From SHYR01 sp036013055 (GTDB taxonomy: Bacteria > Chloroflexota > Dehalococcoidia > UBA2979), in the NCBI GenBank assembly GCA_036013055.1, contig DASCQM010000014.1, positions 1 through 64,000 of the forward strand: DNA of 64,000 bases. The letters are read 5' to 3'. This document shows, piece after piece, positions 61,757 to 64,000 of this stretch (the first letter of the stretch is position 1; each line of letters begins with the position of its first letter). The position numbers were made by a program, and so were the translations under genes. A model generated the notes under the pieces. The model had not been told where the DNA came from and did not search any database. It saw only the letters and a list, made by a program, of their open reading frames with translations.

Positions 61757-63073
61757 TTGCCCGCCACAGTGATCATCGGCGGCCAGTGGGGTGACGAAGG
61801 CAAGGGTCGCGTCGTCGACTTCCACGCGCGCACCTGCACGGTGATCGGCCGCTACTCCGCCGGCACCAATGCCGGACACACAATCATCAACGAGCTCGGC
61901 AAGTTCGCGCTGCACCTCGTCCCCGCCGGCATCTTCTATGGCGACAAGACCTGCGTGATCGGCAACGGCGTCGTGATCGACCCGAACGGCCTCTTCCAAG
62001 AGATCTCGATGCTCGAAGAGCATCAGGTCGATACATCGTGGCTCGTGATCAGCGACCGCGCGCACGTGATCATGCCGTGGCACCCACTGATCGACCGCCT
62101 CGACGAGGAGATGAAGGGCGAAGCCGCGATCGGAACGACCGGCACCGGCACCGGACCTGCCTTCCACGACAAGGGCGGGCGCATGGGCATCCGCACGATC
62201 GACCTGATCACACCCGAGATCTTCGAGCAGAAGCTGCGCACCATCCTCCCCTACAAGAACCGCGTGCTGACCCAGCTCTACGACGCCGACCCGCTCTCCC
62301 ACGACGAGATCAAGGAACAGTACACCGAGTACGCAGACCGACTGCGTCCGTACATCACCGACACCGCGGCGCTGGTGCAGGACGCGCACGAGCGTGGTGA
62401 GAACATCCTGCTCGAAGGCGCGCAGGGCTCGCTGCTCGACCTCGATTTCGGCACGTACCCGTACGTCACCTCCTCGATCCCGGCCCCCGTCGCGTCCGGT
62501 GCTGGCACCGGCATCGGCCTCGGCCCGAGCGCGATCGAACGCGTGGTCGGCGTCTACAAGGCCTACCAGACGCGCGTCGGCAACGGCCCGATGCCGACCG
62601 AACTCTTCGACGAGACCGCAGAACGCCTACGCGACCCGGCGGCAGCTCAGGGGCAGGGCGAAGTCGGCACAACGACCGGCCGCGTTCGCCGCGTCGGCTG
62701 GTTCGACGGCGTGCTCGCGCGCTACACCTCGCGCGTCAACGGCGTCACCTCGGCGGCGCTGACGCGCCTCGATGTGCTCTCCCAGTTCGATGCGATCCAG
62801 GTCTGCACCGGCTACGAACTCAACGGTGAGCGCGTGGCGACGCTGCCCGCCGCGCTGCAGGACTCGGAGGCGGTGACGCCGGTCTACGAGGAGATGCCGG
62901 GCTGGAGGTCAGACGTCTCCGCGATCCGCAAGCTCGGCGACCTGCCAACGGAGGCGCGCCAGTACGTGCGACGCATTGAGCAGTTCCTCGGTGCCCCGAT
63001 CGATATGATCTCGGTGGGGCCTGAGCGAAATCAGGTGATCGTGACCCGCGACATCTTCGGCAGCGCGCTCTAG
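61757..63073 (+). CDS. purA: Adenylosuccinate synthetase
   Basis: PurA joins IMP and aspartate with GTP, the first step to AMP. The 438-residue enzyme begins ATVIIGGQWGDEGKGRVVDF (P-loop and catalytic Asp), has the NAGHT motif (His), FEGAQG-like LLEGAQGSLLDLDFGTYPYV, and GEVGTTTGRVRRVGWFD for aspartate binding. The start is TTG at 61757 with GGGAGG 6 bases upstream; the frame is open to 61709, where MIFRASAQ would overlap the -10 element. Confidence 0.97.
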   Translation: MPATVIIGGQWGDEGKGRVVDFHARTCTVIGRYSAGTNAGHTIINELGKFALHLVPAGIFYGDKTCVIGNGVVIDPNGLFQEISMLEEHQVDTSWLVISDRAHVIMPWHPLIDRLDEEMKGEAAIGTTGTGTGPAFHDKGGRMGIRTIDLITPEIFEQKLRTILPYKNRVLTQLYDADPLSHDEIKEQYTEYADRLRPYITDTAALVQDAHERGENILLEGAQGSLLDLDFGTYPYVTSSIPAPVASGAGTGIGLGPSAIERVVGVYKAYQTRVGNGPMPTELFDETAERLRDPAAAQGQGEVGTTTGRVRRVGWFDGVLARYTSRVNGVTSAALTRLDVLSQFDAIQVCTGYELNGERVATLPAALQDSEAVTPVYEEMPGWRSDVSAIRKLGDLPTEARQYVRRIEQFLGAPIDMISVGPERNQVIVTRDIFGSAL

Positions 63074-63108
63074 CAGCGAGATCCGCCCCGGCAGAGAGCG
63101 AGCGACTG

Positions 63109-63639
63109 ATGGACACAATCGTACTGATCCTCCACGGCCTCGCCGCTGCCGTGCTCGTCGGCGGCATGGTGCTGATGTTCTTCGCCGTCACCCCCGCCAC
63201 GTGGATCATGGAAGACGAGGCACTGCGCAGGATCATCACCCGCGTTGTCGCCCGCCGCTTCGCGGTGCTGTCCATGATTTCGCTCGGGGTGCTGCTCGTA
63301 ACCGGGCTCCTGCAGTTCGCGAGCGATGGCATCCTGCCGCCCCACGTGCGCGACAACATGATGTCGTACCGCTTCGGGCTCGTTTTCACCGCGAAGATGA
63401 TCACGACCATCGTGCTCGTCGTCATGATCGTCGGACACGGCATGTGGCTCGCACCTCGCATCGCACGCGCCACCGAGACGGTGATCGAGTCGCCCGGCGA
63501 TGAAGACGCCCGCATCGCGCTTGAGAACATCCGACGCCAGTCGTTCGCCTTCTCCTTCGTGATGCTGCTCGCCGCCGCCGCCGTCTTTGCGATGGGCGTA
63601 ACCCTCGGCAGCCACGAATACGCCCACGTCCTCAACTGA
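63109..63639 (+). CDS. CopD-like four-helix membrane protein
   Basis: The 176-residue protein has four transmembrane helices (about 4-28, 52-70, 92-113, 148-168). The first holds LHGLAAAVLVGGM, with a His that may ligate heme or copper as in CopD/DUF2269-like proteins; the end has HEYAH. Function is unknown; ATG at 63109 has GAGAGCGAGCG before it, a weak ribosome site. It is distinct in sequence from the DUF2269-like protein at 53.1 kb, though similar in layout. Confidence 0.7.
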   Translation: MDTIVLILHGLAAAVLVGGMVLMFFAVTPATWIMEDEALRRIITRVVARRFAVLSMISLGVLLVTGLLQFASDGILPPHVRDNMMSYRFGLVFTAKMITTIVLVVMIVGHGMWLAPRIARATETVIESPGDEDARIALENIRRQSFAFSFVMLLAAAAVFAMGVTLGSHEYAHVLN

Positions 63640-63659
63640 TCCGCCGGCGCACCCATCCG

Positions 63660-64000
63660 ATGACGACGCCACCTCAACCTCTGCAGGCGCTCTCCCCGGA
63701 GACAACCCTCCCGGCGACCCTGCCCGACCTGCTGCAGCCGGGACTCGACCTCGTCTTCGTCGGCATCAACCCCGGCGAGCAGTCCGCGCGCGCTGGTCAC
63801 TACTACGACCACCGCGGCAACGTCTTCTGGCGCTCGATCTCCGGCTCCGGCCTGGCCGGCCGCGAACTCGGCCCCGCCGACGACCACCTGCTCCCGGACG
63901 AGTGCGCGATCGGCTTCACCGACGTCGTTAAGCGGGTCGTCACCGACAGCACAGCGGTCACCAGCGACGAGCTGAGGGCCGCAGCACCCACCTTCCTCGA
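63660..64000 (+). CDS. mug: Mismatch-specific uracil-DNA glycosylase (MUG/TDG), partial
   Basis: The reading frame runs from ATG at 63660 off the right edge, so the C-terminus is missing. Residues 32-57 (DLVFVGINPGEQSARAGHYY then DHRGNVFW) match the GINPG motif 1 and the DNA-intercalating region of the family that removes uracil or thymine from G:U and G:T mismatches. GFTDVVKR is also typical. It is the last gene in the window; the start 20 bases after the membrane protein gene lacks a clear ribosome site. Confidence 0.88.
   Translation, partial: MTTPPQPLQALSPETTLPATLPDLLQPGLDLVFVGINPGEQSARAGHYYDHRGNVFWRSISGSGLAGRELGPADDHLLPDECAIGFTDVVKRVVTDSTAVTSDELRAAAPTFL

Overview
The window is a high-GC, densely packed bacterial chromosome segment with no rRNA, tRNA, CRISPR array, phage gene or insertion sequence that I can see. 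Gene content and order suggest Chloroflexota, perhaps a Dehalococcoidia/SAR202- or Tepidiforma-like lineage, but this is an inference from content and not a tree. It rests on a tuf-rpmG-secE-nusG-rplKAJL run, an HrcA/CIRCE-controlled grpE-dnaK with dnaJ-prmA nearby, PdxST vitamin B6 synthesis, MoxR-DUF58-transglutaminase clusters, tungsten-type aldehyde:ferredoxin oxidoreductase with a MoaD-like protein, and several apparently leaderless genes.

Layout. 1-3.98 kb: end of tuf, then rpmG, secE, nusG, rplK, rplA, an L10-type leader with attenuator-like hairpin, rplJ, rplL and a strong hairpin. 4.0-6.9 kb (+): a zinc-ribbon/LysM membrane protein, a small membrane protein, RadC, a CvpA-like protein and an HNH nuclease. 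6.9-11.8 kb (-): an unknown protein, an Fpg/Nei-type glycosylase, PheA, two RCK (TrkA) proteins, a universal stress protein, an overlooked 57-residue membrane protein and a phosphodiesterase. 11.9-16.8 kb (+): pdxS, pdxT, a GNAT-like protein, an R3H/AAA ATPase and tmk. A thiolase lies on the minus strand at 16.9-18.0 kb. 18.2-25.5 kb (+): thrB, aspartokinase, dnaE and a ClC-derived protein that lacks the channel core.

25.5-35.9 kb holds two MoxR-DUF58 gene sets that converge tail to tail: MoxR-DUF58-BatD-like-BatA-BatB/C on plus, and MoxR-DUF58-TgpA-like on minus. They overlap by 36 bp at their 3' ends. This looks like an envelope or metal-dependent assembly system. The transglutaminase domain has lost its catalytic residues, and the BatB/C gene carries an internal ribosome site in front of a lipoprotein signal.

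36.1-45.5 kb: an M23 peptidase, then on minus hrcA-grpE-dnaK, three tandem tyrosine-phosphatase-like genes, and dnaJ-prmA. 45.5-49.3 kb (+): an ECF sigma factor, FabH, a FabF-like protein without the catalytic Cys and first His, and an MBL-fold protein with a degenerate metal motif. 49.4-57.5 kb (-): M23/LysM peptidase, rho, transaldolase, a membrane protein, pyrG, a MoaD-like protein and AOR. 57.6-64 kb (+): M16 peptidase, an alpha/beta-hydrolase-fold protein, an APH-type kinase, a CitE-like protein, purA, a CopD-like membrane protein and a mismatch uracil-DNA glycosylase cut by the window edge.

A recurring theme is a -10-like TANNNT hexamer exactly 6-7 nt before the start codon with no Shine-Dalgarno sequence (six genes), beside other genes with strong Shine-Dalgarno sequences. 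A second theme is paralogues of well-known enzymes with catalytic residues replaced (TgpA-like, FabF-like, MBL, an alpha/beta hydrolase, an Fpg-like zinc finger, one of the phosphatases).
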